From the NCBI GenBank assembly GCA_029210915.1, contig JARGGJ010000002.1, forward strand, positions 1-64,000: 64,000 nucleotides of DNA, in the 5' to 3' direction. The stretch comes from Patescibacteria group bacterium. Lineage in GTDB: Bacteria > Patescibacteriota > Patescibacteriia > 2-12-FULL-60-25. Position numbers and translations under genes: made by a program. The notes below the pieces were generated by a model that did no database searches, was not told the DNA's origin, and was given only the letters and a program-made list of their open reading frames with translations. Each line of letters starts with the position of its first letter. Position 1 is the stretch's first letter. This document shows, in pieces, positions 7,910 through 16,964 of the stretch.

Positions 7910-8596
7910 ATGAAAGTCATCGGCGTCATACCCGCCTATAACGAGGAAACCCGCATTCAACAAACCGTGGATGCTTGTTTGCCGTTTGTAGACGAGCTCA
8001 TCATTGTCGATGACGGCTCGGCCGATGAAACTTATACAGTCGCAAAAGCAATCCCCGGGGTTTACGCGATCCGCCACGCAATAAACCGCGGGCAAGGCGC
8101 CGCGCTCCGAACCGGTACGAGGGCCGCGCTAAGCTTGGGCGCAGACGTAGTTGCCCACTTGGATGCCGATGGCCAACACGACCCATCGCAAATCCCCACA
8201 CTCACAAACATCATCAAAGATAACCAAGCTGATGTTGTTTTTGGTTCTCGCTTTTTGGGGCAAGAGCCAAAAGGAATGCCCGCATCACGTCGTTTTTTAC
8301 TTTGGGGCGGAAGGTGGTTTAATACTTTCGCCCAAGGAATCCCGCGATCCGTCACCGACCCGCAAAGCGGTTTCCGCGCCTTCTCCGCGTCCGCAGCCAA
8401 GCAAATCGCCTTCAAACAAGACCGCATGGCCCACGCATCAGAAATCCTCAAACTCGTCACGCGTTCCAACCTCCGCTGGCGCGAAGTCCCCATCCAAGTA
8501 ACCTACACACCCGAAAGTTTAAAGAAAGGCCAAAAAAACACCGACGCCCTAAAAATCGCCTGGCAATTGTTATTGGGAATTTTCACGAAATCGTAA
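7910..8596 (+). CDS. Family 2 glycosyltransferase (polyprenyl-phosphate type)
   Basis: The 228 residues contain VIPAYNEETRI, ELIIVDDGSADET, NRGQGAALRTG and HLDADGQHDP (the DxD motif), then VFGSRFLG and DPQSGFRAFSA. This is the dolichyl/undecaprenyl-phosphate mannosyl- or glucosyltransferase type, without C-terminal membrane helices. It probably makes a lipid-linked sugar donor on the inner face of the membrane. The ATG lies 6 nt after TAGTGT, which is itself 17 bp from TTGATA, so the mRNA may be leaderless. Confidence 0.92.
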   Translation: MKVIGVIPAYNEETRIQQTVDACLPFVDELIIVDDGSADETYTVAKAIPGVYAIRHAINRGQGAALRTGTRAALSLGADVVAHLDADGQHDPSQIPTLTNIIKDNQADVVFGSRFLGQEPKGMPASRRFLLWGGRWFNTFAQGIPRSVTDPQSGFRAFSASAAKQIAFKQDRMAHASEILKLVTRSNLRWREVPIQVTYTPESLKKGQKNTDALKIAWQLLLGIFTKS

Positions 8597-8689
8597 AATC
8601 ATAAAATTACAGACACAGTTTTCGTAGGGATAATCCCTTGTGGTTATCCGTGCCATATCAGCGCTATTGAGCCCCGCCTCCGGCGTCAG

Positions 8690-8751
8690 AACGGGCGAAC
8701 ACCCCACTTCGTCATTCGACTACGAGGGGCACCGCGAGGTTCGCGCCCTAC
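8690..8751. repeat. 62-nt dispersed repeat, copy 1
   Basis: The reverse complement matches 15744-15805 at 61 of 62 positions. The core pairs GGGCGAAC and GTTCGCGCCC, so it can fold on itself. Confidence 0.92.
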
Positions 8752-8802
8752 AAACGAAAACGGGCGATCACAAGGATACGCCCCTACAGAGAAATCAATT
8801 AA

Positions 8803-8870
8803 CCCCGTTACGACGTTATGACGTTAAGACGTTATGACGTTAAGACGTTAAGACGTTAAGACAATTCGTT
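8803..8870. repeat. Tandem word repeat, GACGTTATGACGTTAA type
   Basis: Seven or so GACGTTA units in a row. The vocabulary is shared with 34270-34352, 43815-43932 and 51175-51260. Confidence 0.85.
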
Positions 8871-8919
8871 CGTTTATAGACTTTTACACCTCGATTGCGG
8901 TAAGATAGTTATTAAGTTT

Positions 8920-9276
8920 ATGTTAATTCAGATTTTGCTAATTTTAGGCTTTGTTTTGGCTTTTGCCGTAACTTGGCGCCGGTTTCGTCAAAATGTAATA
9001 TCCATAAGCGAGGCTCTGCTCTGGAGCCTGCTTTGGTTGTCGGGCATAGCTGTTACCCTTATCCCCAAGATTACTGAGCGCCTGGCATCACTCTTTGGCG
9101 TTGGCCGTGGCGTGGATCTTGTTCTCTACCTGGCCGTCGCCATTCAATTTTTCCTTATCTTCAAACTTTTCATCTTAAACGAGCAAACCGAACGCAAAAT
9201 CACAAACCTCGTGGAGCGTGAAGCCTTGTCCCAAATCAAAAAAGATTCCGATCCAAAGAATCAAAGCATTGTATGA
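8920..9276 (+). CDS. DUF2304 family small membrane protein
   Basis: The 118-residue protein has three membrane segments (LIQILLILGFVLAF, ISEALLWSLLWLSGIAV, VDLVLYLAVAIQFFLIF) and a charged C-terminal helix. It matches the DUF2304 pattern. The function is unknown, but these proteins are usually encoded next to glycosyltransferases, as here. The stop codon overlaps the start of the next gene by 4 nt, which indicates co-translation. Confidence 0.8.
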   Translation: MLIQILLILGFVLAFAVTWRRFRQNVISISEALLWSLLWLSGIAVTLIPKITERLASLFGVGRGVDLVLYLAVAIQFFLIFKLFILNEQTERKITNLVEREALSQIKKDSDPKNQSIV

Positions 9277-10388
9277 ACGATCAAGTAGACCAATCACAAC
9301 CGGAAAACCCACCCAACCATCCCACGGTCGAATTGATTATTGTTTCTTGGAATCATGCAAAGTTTATGGATGCTCTTTTCGAGTCTTTAGCCAAAGTAAC
9401 TTACCCTCGCGATAGCTGGCGCATCCACGTTGTCATCAATAAAGATGGCGATGGAACTCTGGAAGAAGTGCGCCGTAAACTTGCAGATCTCCAACCTCAA
9501 CTTCCCGAAGTCCGCATCCACGAACCGCATGCCAACCTCGGCTTCGCCGGAGGCAACAATTATGTGATGCAATGGGCAATCCAAAATCATAGCGATTACG
9601 TTTATCTTTTAAATCCTGATACGGAAATTTTCCCAGATGCTATCGAGGAAGCAATAAAAGTCGCAAAAAGCGAACAGCTCGTTGGTTCCGTGCAATCACT
9701 TTTGATCCGTGGAGACAATCAACTGGAAATAAATTCCAGTGGAAACGCTTTGCATTTCCTGGGTTTTGGCTACGCAAAAGGGGATCATGATCCAATCGAA
9801 AAAGCTCCGACTGTACCAAAACCAATCGGCTATCCATCGGGTGCCGGAGTTCTGTTGCCTGTAAAGGTTTTGGAAGAGGTCGGCTTATTCGACGAAACTC
9901 TCTTTGCTTATCACGAAGATTTGGATTTGGGTTGGCGCATTATGCTAACCGGGCGCAGTAATTACATCGCGCCAAAATCCAAAGTTATCCATCATTACGA
10001 ATTCTCGAGATCAATAGAAAAGTGGCATCTCATGGAGCGCAACCGCATTATTGTTATTCTTAAAAATTACAAATTACTTACAATATTATTTATGCTCCCG
10101 GCATTTATGGCAACAGACATGGCAATTTGGGCTTTCGCGGCCAAGGGAGGCTGGCTTAAACAAAAATTCAAAGCATCCATCTTCTTCCTAAAACCATCAA
10201 CATGGAGCTATCTATTGAAAGCCCGTGAGCGCATTAACCGTACCCGCCGGGCACCGGATTTTTTAATTTTGCCCCGTATGACTTATAAAATTGAATATCA
10301 AGAATTAAAAAGCGGACTTGCCGAGCGCATTGCCAACCCTTTCTGGGGAGCGCTTTACGCAAGCTATAGTTTTATTATTAGTTGGTAA
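9273..10388 (+). CDS. Family 2 glycosyltransferase (rhamnosyltransferase-like)
   Basis: The protein of 371 residues has ELIIVSWNHAKF, NLGFAGGNNYV, YLLNPDTEIFPDA (the DxD site) and the acceptor part GAGVLLPVKVLEEVGLFDE followed by YHEDLDLGWRIMLTG. This is the WbbL-like layout, which adds sugars to surface polysaccharide in the cytoplasm. A C-terminal hydrophobic stretch (LFMLPAFMATDMAIWAF) may anchor it. It overlaps the DUF2304 gene by 4 nt, and the two probably form one operon. Confidence 0.92.
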   Translation: MNDQVDQSQPENPPNHPTVELIIVSWNHAKFMDALFESLAKVTYPRDSWRIHVVINKDGDGTLEEVRRKLADLQPQLPEVRIHEPHANLGFAGGNNYVMQWAIQNHSDYVYLLNPDTEIFPDAIEEAIKVAKSEQLVGSVQSLLIRGDNQLEINSSGNALHFLGFGYAKGDHDPIEKAPTVPKPIGYPSGAGVLLPVKVLEEVGLFDETLFAYHEDLDLGWRIMLTGRSNYIAPKSKVIHHYEFSRSIEKWHLMERNRIIVILKNYKLLTILFMLPAFMATDMAIWAFAAKGGWLKQKFKASIFFLKPSTWSYLLKARERINRTRRAPDFLILPRMTYKIEYQELKSGLAERIANPFWGALYASYSFIISW

Positions 10389-10394
10389 CCGTCT

Positions 10395-10509
10395 TGAACC
10401 TTGATTAAACCTGATTCACGCTCATATTACCTTGATTACTGTATGATTAAATTTTTTCAATAAGTAATCATGTTCAATGAGGATTGTAATCAAGTTTAAT
10501 CAAGGTTCA
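10395..10509. repeat. Word-repeat hairpin, CCTTGATTAA type
   Basis: The 22-nt arms 10395-10416 and 10488-10509 match at 21 of 22 positions as reverse complements. The loop of ~70 nt has further TGATTA/TAATCA words. The same vocabulary bounds the GxxExxY gene at 50.6 kb. Confidence 0.92.
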
Positions 10510-10583
10510 GACGTTTGACGATATAAAAAAATCACTACCTAAATTTGAATCCTGTTAATCCTTTAATCGTGTTAATCAAGGTT

Positions 10584-11693
10584 ATGCAAATACTTCACAT
10601 CAGTTGCGTGGCTCCGCCAAAGGGCGGGGGAATGGGAGCGGTAGCCGACCAAGAGGTTAGATCTTTGCGCCAAAAGGGCGTAGAGGCTTGGTTGGCCTGT
10701 CCTAAAATCAAAGGTAGAAGCAAAATGGAACATATTATCGAGTTGCCATCTGTTGGTTTTGGAAACGGATCTTTTTTACTGGGCTTGGTTCCGAGTCTTA
10801 AAAATGCGGATGTTGTGCATTTGCATTATCCATATTATGGAACCGCGGAGGAAGTGGCTTATTATAAAAAGAAAGGTATTATTAAACACTTGGCAATGAC
10901 TCTGCACATGGATGCGGAGGCGGATGGTATGAGGGGGGTAATTTTTGATACGCATCGTAAATATATTCAACCAAAAGTACTTTCTTGCGCAGATAAAGTT
11001 TTTGTTTCTTCTTTGGATTACGCGGAAAATTCTTCTTATAAAAGTTTTTTAGATACTAACGCGGAAAAAGTTATAGAACTTCCTTTTGGGGTTGATACCG
11101 AGGTTTTTAGTTGCGGTGCGCCAAATAGGAGTCGTTTTGATATCCCATCGGGTTGCTGTGTTGTGGGAACGGTAAGCGTTCAAGACAGCGCCCACAAATT
11201 TAAGGGAATTGATTTGCTGATTAAAGCCATGGCCAAATTACCCGAACACGTGCATTTGCTTTTGGTGGGTGATGGAAACATGCAATCAAGTTATCGCGGT
11301 TTGGCAAATAATCTGCACATTAACGATAGGGTGCATTTTGCCGGCAAACTAAGCCAAGAGGATCTGGTTTGTGCTTACAGAACCATGGATATCTTTGCTT
11401 TCCCCAGCACCAGCGGAGCCGAGGCATTTGGCTTGGCCATGCTCGAGGCAATGGCTTGCGGAAAACCGATAATCGCCAGCGATTTGCCCGGTGTCCGCAG
11501 AGTTGCCGACGGCGCGGGTGTTATAATCCGGCCAAATGATTTGGATGAATTGATTTCCGCCATAAAAACCATGTCCGAAGATCCGGTGCGATGTAAGCAA
11601 CATTCCGAATCGGCGCTTGCCAAATCGTTTAAATACAGTTGGAGCAAGCACACGGATATGCTCATGGAGGAATACAGAAAACTATGCGCATAG
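10584..11693 (+). CDS. Family 4 glycosyltransferase
   Basis: A GT-B fold enzyme of 369 residues. The N-terminal part has HISCVAPPKGGGMGAVADQE, and the C-terminal donor-binding half has GTVSVQDSAHKFKGIDLLI, LLLVGDGN and the E-x7-E type motif PSTSGAEAFGLAMLEAMACG. It is expected to use a nucleotide-activated sugar for surface glycan assembly. The start at 10584 is preferred over 10545 because it begins the first beta strand. The 3' end overlaps the next gene by 10 nt. Confidence 0.9.
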   Translation: MQILHISCVAPPKGGGMGAVADQEVRSLRQKGVEAWLACPKIKGRSKMEHIIELPSVGFGNGSFLLGLVPSLKNADVVHLHYPYYGTAEEVAYYKKKGIIKHLAMTLHMDAEADGMRGVIFDTHRKYIQPKVLSCADKVFVSSLDYAENSSYKSFLDTNAEKVIELPFGVDTEVFSCGAPNRSRFDIPSGCCVVGTVSVQDSAHKFKGIDLLIKAMAKLPEHVHLLLVGDGNMQSSYRGLANNLHINDRVHFAGKLSQEDLVCAYRTMDIFAFPSTSGAEAFGLAMLEAMACGKPIIASDLPGVRRVADGAGVIIRPNDLDELISAIKTMSEDPVRCKQHSESALAKSFKYSWSKHTDMLMEEYRKLCA

Positions 11694-12904
11694 CGATTCT
11701 AACAAATTCATATCCGCCCGATTCACGAGGCGGTTCGGGTCAAATTGCCAAATTGCAAGCAGATTGGTTTATCTCCAAAGGGCACGAGGTGCGTGTTTGG
11801 GTTCCCGCGCCTTTTTCCGATGTACCAAATAATGAGCCAATTAAAACTTTTAAAACTCAAACCTCTATTCCTTTTCCCGAAATCGCCAAGCACAATCCTT
11901 TGTCGAGGTTGTTTTTTCATATCGAAGACCTAAGCCCAAACGCAAGTTTGGTCGAGGAAATCCGCAGTTACAATCCCGATGTTTTGCTTACTCACAATCT
12001 CACAGGATGCGGATGGGGAACACCAGATACTCTGCGCAAGGCGGGGATCCGTTGGGTACACGTACTGCACGACGTGCAAATGATAGAACCGTCCGGGCAG
12101 ATTTTTTCTAAAGAATCTCTTCCCGCACTACGATCTATCTGGCGCAAATACTGGGCAAAAAAGCGCTCAAAAACCTTTGGTTCCCCGGACACGATTATTA
12201 CACCATCCAACTGGCTTCTCACCTTCCATAAGCAATTTAACCTGTTTCAAAACTCAAAAACCACTGTTGTGCCTAACCCGATTCTAAAACCGAACCCGAA
12301 TCGAGCTCAGCTCGACGAACCACTAACTGGAATCGAGCTCAGCTCGACGAACCACGAATTTAAGATAGTGCTATATGTGGGGCGTGTTTCAAAGGATAAA
12401 GGAGTTGAAAATCTAATCGAAGCTTGGAGTCTTTTTAAACAAAAAATCGATGTTCGACCTTCGTCCCGAGCTCATGTCGAGGGAAGTTCGAAGTTCGATG
12501 TTCGTCTGAGATTGGTTGGTGACGGCCCTTACCTTCAAGAAATCAAAAAGTTAAACGATCCCACCATCGAATGCTTAGGCGCTTTGGATCACTCCGAACT
12601 CGCCAAATATTATGCGGAGGCATCGATCTTCGTCTTCCCATCCCTACTCATGGAAAACCAACCAACGGTTCTTCTCGAGGCTGTGTCGCACGGCTTAAAT
12701 ATAGTAGCGTCTGATATTGGCGGAGTGGGGGAATTATTGCGTGGTTACGGTACCCTCGTTCCACCCGCAGACTCAGCCAAGCTCGCAGATGCTATCAACA
12801 CCGAAATCACAAACAAACCCAACCTTGCACTTGGTCAAGAAATCTTATCACGCCACGATATGGATAAAGTGATGGATGAATACCTAAAAAACCTATCCTT
12901 GTAG
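11684..12904 (+). CDS. Family 4 glycosyltransferase with two repeat-encoded insertions
   Basis: The GT-B fold is visible from RIAILTNSYPPDSRGGSG to LYVGRVSKDKGVENLIEA, RLVGDGPYL and SLLMENQPTVLLEAVSHG. Between conserved segments there are two stretches unlike the family: residues around 205-225 (RAQLDEPLTGIELSSTNHE) and around 255-275. They come from tandem words GAATCGAGCTCAGCTCGACG (12298-12355) and their inverted relatives (12448-12508). The frame and all motifs are kept, so the enzyme is probably active. The start at 11684 lies inside the end of the upstream gene, which implies translational coupling. Confidence 0.9.
   Translation: MRIAILTNSYPPDSRGGSGQIAKLQADWFISKGHEVRVWVPAPFSDVPNNEPIKTFKTQTSIPFPEIAKHNPLSRLFFHIEDLSPNASLVEEIRSYNPDVLLTHNLTGCGWGTPDTLRKAGIRWVHVLHDVQMIEPSGQIFSKESLPALRSIWRKYWAKKRSKTFGSPDTIITPSNWLLTFHKQFNLFQNSKTTVVPNPILKPNPNRAQLDEPLTGIELSSTNHEFKIVLYVGRVSKDKGVENLIEAWSLFKQKIDVRPSSRAHVEGSSKFDVRLRLVGDGPYLQEIKKLNDPTIECLGALDHSELAKYYAEASIFVFPSLLMENQPTVLLEAVSHGLNIVASDIGGVGELLRGYGTLVPPADSAKLADAINTEITNKPNLALGQEILSRHDMDKVMDEYLKNLSL
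12298..12508. repeat. Word repeats, GAGCTCAGCTCGACGAAC type, inside a glycosyltransferase gene
   Basis: A ~25-nt unit occurs at 12298-12323 and 12330-12355. Complementary words (GTTCGAAGTTCGATGTTCG) occur at 12488-12506. Both sets are in frame and encode loops between motifs. Confidence 0.88.
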
Positions 12905-12979
12905 CCGGGACGACCACGTGGGGGATCGCCCTACAGTTTTTTTTGTTGTACGATATACGACGTACGAAACCCGGTTGGT

Positions 12980-15091
12980 TTATTCCGCAAAATCAAATTT
13001 ATAAATCATGATTTTTCCGTTATCAATACTCCATTCTTCGTTTGCAATCGTGGAAATTTTTTCGTTTAACTCTTCCGCTTTCCACCAATAATCATTTATT
13101 ACAACATAAACCAAATCCGATTTACCTAATCTCGAAGCCTCTCTAACCGTTTCTATGGATGGATCCTCGTAACTCATTTTTAAGTAAATCTGGTATAACG
13201 GCCCGCCTGTTGGTATTGGATAAAAGAAAACCTCATCAGTTGTATACCTCTTAAATCCAAACTCTTTAATTGCCGCCGCCGATACTGATTGGTTGGCAAG
13301 TACCGTATAAATTTCATCTTTGGCAGAGCGGTCTATCCATTTTACAGCTTCAATTTCCGCGCGCCCGGTGCTCCAACCCCGGCTTGGTTCCACGCTATCG
13401 TGCCTGGGTAAAGCATTGTGTGCGTTTGCCGCGCCAATCGCGCCAATAAATAACATAACTATTAAACTTGCAATGGGAATTCCGGAGCGAATTTTATTTA
13501 ATAAAAAACTTATGGTTGGAACGCCCGCAAACATCAAAAGTATTATTCCCAATTGCATCAATCTATTTGCGTAATCACCTTTTTCGTATTGGATCAAAAA
13601 CGAGAAGTCGCTGGCGTGCTCCAAAAGCCCCGCGGAAAACATCATCGATCCCGCGCCTATCATAAACATGGCCGTACGCCTTTTTACTTTTATGGGCAAA
13701 AAGAACCCGATAATGGCGAGTATTAAACCAATCGCCGGCAATGAAGCCATGATTAAAGATGAAAAAGCCGGCCATAACACATATTTGTTGGGAAGCCACG
13801 GTATTAAACCCGAGAAAGAACTTGCCCAATCTTTTATCGAGGAAACATGAGAAAAATCCCATTCAATGCTCATACTCGGTAAAAAATAACTGGCTATAAA
13901 AAATATCACCGGTATGGCCAACCCGCACGTTGCCGCAACCGCATACGATAAAACAATAGAGGCTATGTTTGTTTTGCGTCTTATCATTAAAGCTACGGCA
14001 AAAAGCAGTAAAGGAATGCCCGCGAGCGGATGGATTAAAATACTCCATATACCAAGCCACATTGGCCCCGTGATTCTGATGTGGCGCTCTGCCGAACCTA
14101 TAGCCAAAATTACCGCCGAAAAACCAATTACAGCTGCAAAGCCCTGCGGTGTGGAGGCAACAAACATGGACATGGGAACAAGTGCCAATATGAGTGCCGC
14201 ATAATGATCCGGATCAAATCTTTGATACGCGAATGCAACACTCGCCGGCAGTATAATGCTTGCCGAAACAGGTACCAGCCATTTTGATATTAAGATCAAA
14301 GGCAAATCAAATATTCTCGAGAGCCAGGTAGTTAAAACGTATTGACCCATGTAATAAAAAGGTTTTGGATCCAGTGACCCTGTTTTTATCAAAACCTCTT
14401 CACCGGCGATGTGCAAAAAGCTGTCAAAACCATAGCCCAACACATAAATAATCGGCGCGATCGCTAAAGTAGCGCCAATCGCGAGCATGGTATGCACAGT
14501 TGTTAAAGTAATTGATTTAATACTCATGGCGCTCAAAATAGCCGAAATCCATAAAAGAGCGATTGCCGGCAACACACCCGCGTCTAACAAAGGCCAAGGT
14601 GTACGAATACTCTCCAAAGTTCGGGCGTTCCACGCCGACATTACTACAAACACAAATGCCGCGAGTGCGGCAACTCCCAGTAGTGATGCCAGTATTATTC
14701 GCTTTCTTGTCCAATCGGTTCGGGCGGGTAATGGAGGAGCTGCTATTAAAAGAACGGTTTCAGCCGTAACACCCGATAAATGAGAAGCCGCAATTGCAAT
14801 AGCTAAAGACCAAGCATCGGATAAACCGCCAAGCGGAGCCCCAATATAGAACCAAATAACTTGAGCCACGCACTGCACGGCAATAAGTAAAAGCAATCCA
14901 AAAGGTGCCGAGGCTAGCCAGTGGCGAGAGGGAAAAACATTTTTTCCAAAAATATAGGCATGAAAAATAATCGCGAACACCCAAATAAATGGTCTTATTG
15001 CATCAAAAATATCCAATTGCCAATACTGCATGCCCAAAATAAGTATTATGAAAATAATACCCGCAATTGCGTCTAGCGTTCGTTCTCCCAT
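12980..15091 (-). CDS. Large multi-pass membrane protein, possibly GT-C-like
   Basis: From the chosen ATG (MGERTLDAIAG) the protein has about 703 residues and at least a dozen hydrophobic segments, followed by a C-terminal soluble domain of ~110 residues (WIDRSAKDEIYTVLANQS to the end). This is the layout of GT-C glycosyltransferases and related proteins of surface polysaccharide loci, but I see no diagnostic motif. The reading from 15247 adds ~50 residues without membrane character that overlap the divergent gene, so the shorter start is preferred. It lies opposite to the glycosyltransferase genes and would be transcribed divergently from 15128. Confidence 0.75.
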   Translation of the reverse strand: MGERTLDAIAGIIFIILILGMQYWQLDIFDAIRPFIWVFAIIFHAYIFGKNVFPSRHWLASAPFGLLLLIAVQCVAQVIWFYIGAPLGGLSDAWSLAIAIAASHLSGVTAETVLLIAAPPLPARTDWTRKRIILASLLGVAALAAFVFVVMSAWNARTLESIRTPWPLLDAGVLPAIALLWISAILSAMSIKSITLTTVHTMLAIGATLAIAPIIYVLGYGFDSFLHIAGEEVLIKTGSLDPKPFYYMGQYVLTTWLSRIFDLPLILISKWLVPVSASIILPASVAFAYQRFDPDHYAALILALVPMSMFVASTPQGFAAVIGFSAVILAIGSAERHIRITGPMWLGIWSILIHPLAGIPLLLFAVALMIRRKTNIASIVLSYAVAATCGLAIPVIFFIASYFLPSMSIEWDFSHVSSIKDWASSFSGLIPWLPNKYVLWPAFSSLIMASLPAIGLILAIIGFFLPIKVKRRTAMFMIGAGSMMFSAGLLEHASDFSFLIQYEKGDYANRLMQLGIILLMFAGVPTISFLLNKIRSGIPIASLIVMLFIGAIGAANAHNALPRHDSVEPSRGWSTGRAEIEAVKWIDRSAKDEIYTVLANQSVSAAAIKEFGFKRYTTDEVFFYPIPTGGPLYQIYLKMSYEDPSIETVREASRLGKSDLVYVVINDYWWKAEELNEKISTIANEEWSIDNGKIMIYKFDFAE

Positions 15092-15127
15092 AAAGTTTGA
15101 ATATATGTTAGCATAGATACATGAGCT

Positions 15128-15730
15128 ATGGGATGGTTGACTGAACGAAAGTTTATGACCAACGATACAATCGTGCTGTACATGCAAGATCGTATCTTGG
15201 CAAAAACTCTGCTCCCTTTGATCCCTCGTTGGATCAAACCGAACCACGTTACAATATTGCGTTTGTTGCTAATTCCTGCAAACGTGTATTTTGTAATTCT
15301 AGAAGAGTGGACAATCCTGCTCCCTCTTTTTATTTTCACGGCCTTTACCGATATGTTGGATGGCGCCATGGCTCGAGTGCGCAAGCAAATAACTCTCTGG
15401 GGGGCAATTTTAGATCCTACGGCAGACAAACTTTTACTCGCATCGGTTGCCGGGATATTTATAGTTCGTAACGTTTCACCCCTGCTGGCCTTCACTATAA
15501 TTTTTTTGGAATTTTTGATTGTACTCGGAGCTTACTCTCGAAGGCGCCGTGGCGAATACATCTGCGCCAATGGTGCCGGTAAAGTTAAATTCACTCTTCA
15601 AGCTTTCGGTTTCGGTTTTATGCTCTTAGGAGCGCTCATTGGCCACCCATGGCCAATTTACATCGGCACCGCACTGATGATTTTATCATTACCATTCGCT
15701 ATCACATCACTTTTAACCTACGGATTGTAA
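15128..15730 (+). CDS. CDP-alcohol phosphatidyltransferase family protein
   Basis: An integral membrane enzyme that joins a CDP-alcohol to a second alcohol, as in phosphatidylglycerol-phosphate or phosphatidylinositol-phosphate synthesis. The full CAP signature D-x2-DG-x2-AR-x8-G-x3-D-x3-D is present as DMLDGAMAR...GAILDPTAD, with four acidic residues in place. IKPNHVTILRLL precedes it as in the family. The protein has 200 residues and about five to six helices. The start could also be at 15155. The acceptor alcohol cannot be told from the sequence. Confidence 0.88.
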   Translation: MGWLTERKFMTNDTIVLYMQDRILAKTLLPLIPRWIKPNHVTILRLLLIPANVYFVILEEWTILLPLFIFTAFTDMLDGAMARVRKQITLWGAILDPTADKLLLASVAGIFIVRNVSPLLAFTIIFLEFLIVLGAYSRRRRGEYICANGAGKVKFTLQAFGFGFMLLGALIGHPWPIYIGTALMILSLPFAITSLLTYGL

Positions 15731-15743
15731 TCATCATTCCTCT

Positions 15744-15805
15744 GTAGGGCGCGAACCTCGCGCTGCCCCTCGTAGTCGAATGACGAAGTGGGGTGTTCGC
15801 CCGTT
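15744..15805. repeat. 62-nt dispersed repeat, copy 2
   Basis: Inverted relative to copy 1 at 8690-8751 with one mismatch. A diverged third unit follows at 15898-15964. Confidence 0.92.
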
Positions 15806-16031
15806 CTATCGCCAAAGGCGTAACCAAATTAGCAAAATTCATAGTACGGGTAAACACAAGGTATTACCCCTACGAGAAAACTAAAAAACTGTTTTTCGTA
15901 GGGGCGTATCCTTGCGGCGCCCCTCGAAGTCGAATCACGAAGTGGGGTGATCGCCCGTGCTGACGCTGGAAGCGGAACTAAATGACCTAATCAAGGCACG
16001 GATAACCACAAGGTCATCTCTGCAAAAAAAA

Positions 16032-16058
16032 CACCCCGAGAGAAAATTCTCTCGGGGT
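16032..16058 (-). terminator. Intrinsic terminator of the lipoprotein gene
   Basis: ACCCCGAGAG and its complement CTCTCGGGGT with a 4- to 6-nt loop. On the minus strand a run of T follows. Confidence 0.9.
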
Positions 16059-16076
16059 TAGATGTATGGCGAGTGC

Positions 16077-16862
16077 TTACTTGCACTGCCACGTGTTGGG
16101 CACGGATGCGCCCAAAGGTTGAGGTGTACCGCTCTCGCACGTGCAAGGTGGTCCACCTGTATAAGTTGTTTTCTGCGCGACTGTCAAATTTTTGACCCCC
16201 GGACCCACGCAGGTGAATTCCTGTGCGGGTTGGTTGTCTTTGACAACCAGGCAGGTTGCGATCCGCTTGTCACCATCGGTGCGCGAATCACAGGTAACCT
16301 GCGTCCTCGAGGCAGTCGCTGTCGTTGTAGTTGCAGTACCCTCTGTCTTCGCATCGACGGGCGCAGGTTCCTTGTAAGGATCATCGCCGGTTCGGGGGAA
16401 GCCGAATGGCTGAGTGATTTCTCGACTCAACACTTCGTTCGGTGTTGGTTCCTTACAGTTGGGATAAGCTTCCTTATCCCAAATGAATGTGCTCCACACC
16501 GCCTCGCGTCGACCTTGGACGCACCGGCAAATCAAGGTGCCTTCAGCCAACTTCTGCGGTGCAGGCATTGCGCCTCCGCACTCGGGGGGCAAAGCATGGT
16601 TGCTGGTTGTGGGCGGAGCGGGTGGTGCCGGCGGAGCGGTGTCCGGCTTTCTGTCTTGCTGTTGGCGATCTGGAACTGCCGGGGCTGCTTCCGGGGCCGA
16701 TTGCTGTTCCGCTCCGCTTCGATCGTCGATGTTGCCCCAAGCACCCTTGGCATCCATCTGCCCGGTAGCCGAGTTCGCCTCGGCGTTCGCGCCCATGGAC
16801 CCTCCGCATGCACCCAGAACCAAAGCCGCCATCGCAAACAACGAAACCATCAAGCTCTTCAT
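16077..16862 (-). CDS. Cys-rich lipoprotein of unknown function
   Basis: The N terminus is a lipoprotein signal peptide with lipobox LGAC, so the mature protein would start at that cysteine and be membrane-anchored. An Ala/Pro/Gln linker follows (to about residue 90), then two Cys-rich parts (ECGG, CRCVQG, CKEP; later CDSR, ATCLVV, FTCVG, CTCESG). I do not recognise a family. The gene is clearly more GC-rich than its neighbours. It has a Shine-Dalgarno (GAGGAG, 7 nt before the ATG), a strong promoter and its own terminator. This is unlike most genes here and may point to transfer. Confidence 0.8.
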   Translation of the reverse strand: MKSLMVSLFAMAALVLGACGGSMGANAEANSATGQMDAKGAWGNIDDRSGAEQQSAPEAAPAVPDRQQQDRKPDTAPPAPPAPPTTSNHALPPECGGAMPAPQKLAEGTLICRCVQGRREAVWSTFIWDKEAYPNCKEPTPNEVLSREITQPFGFPRTGDDPYKEPAPVDAKTEGTATTTTATASRTQVTCDSRTDGDKRIATCLVVKDNQPAQEFTCVGPGVKNLTVAQKTTYTGGPPCTCESGTPQPLGASVPNTWQCK

Positions 16863-16964
16863 TTGAATCTCCTCATTTTTTGAAGTTTGATCCCTGTTTG
16901 TTTCTTGTTTCTTGTATCTTGTTTCTTATCGTTTATATCTTTTGATGTTTAAGAACGATGGCTT

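Larger units (their letters stand above)
8597..8919. other. Gene-free gap with two kinds of repeat
   Basis: The left part is GC-rich and holds inverted copies of the repeats at 15744-16018, including the 62-nt copy at 8690-8751. The right part (8803-8870) is a run of GACGTTATGACGTTAAGAC words. The short open frames here come from repeats and are not called. Confidence 0.8.
15731..16076. other. Gene-free gap filled with GC-rich dispersed repeats
   Basis: It contains 15744-15805 (inverted copy of 8690-8751), a related unit at 15898-15964 beginning GTAGGGGCGTATCC, smaller relatives of the 8621-8654 unit, and the terminator at 16032-16058. No gene is seen. Confidence 0.8.

Noticed and set aside
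8640-8837. 65-codon open frame in the gap after 8596
   Set aside because: It consists of dispersed repeat sequence, has an inverted copy at 15.7 kb and shows no protein character.
15091-15247. N-terminal extension of the large membrane protein
   Set aside because: It overlaps the divergent CDP-alcohol gene and lacks the hydrophobic pattern of the rest.
16062-16883. Long plus-strand frame of 273 codons opposite the lipoprotein gene
   Set aside because: It is a shadow of a GC-rich gene; the minus strand has signal peptide, lipobox, Shine-Dalgarno, promoter and terminator.
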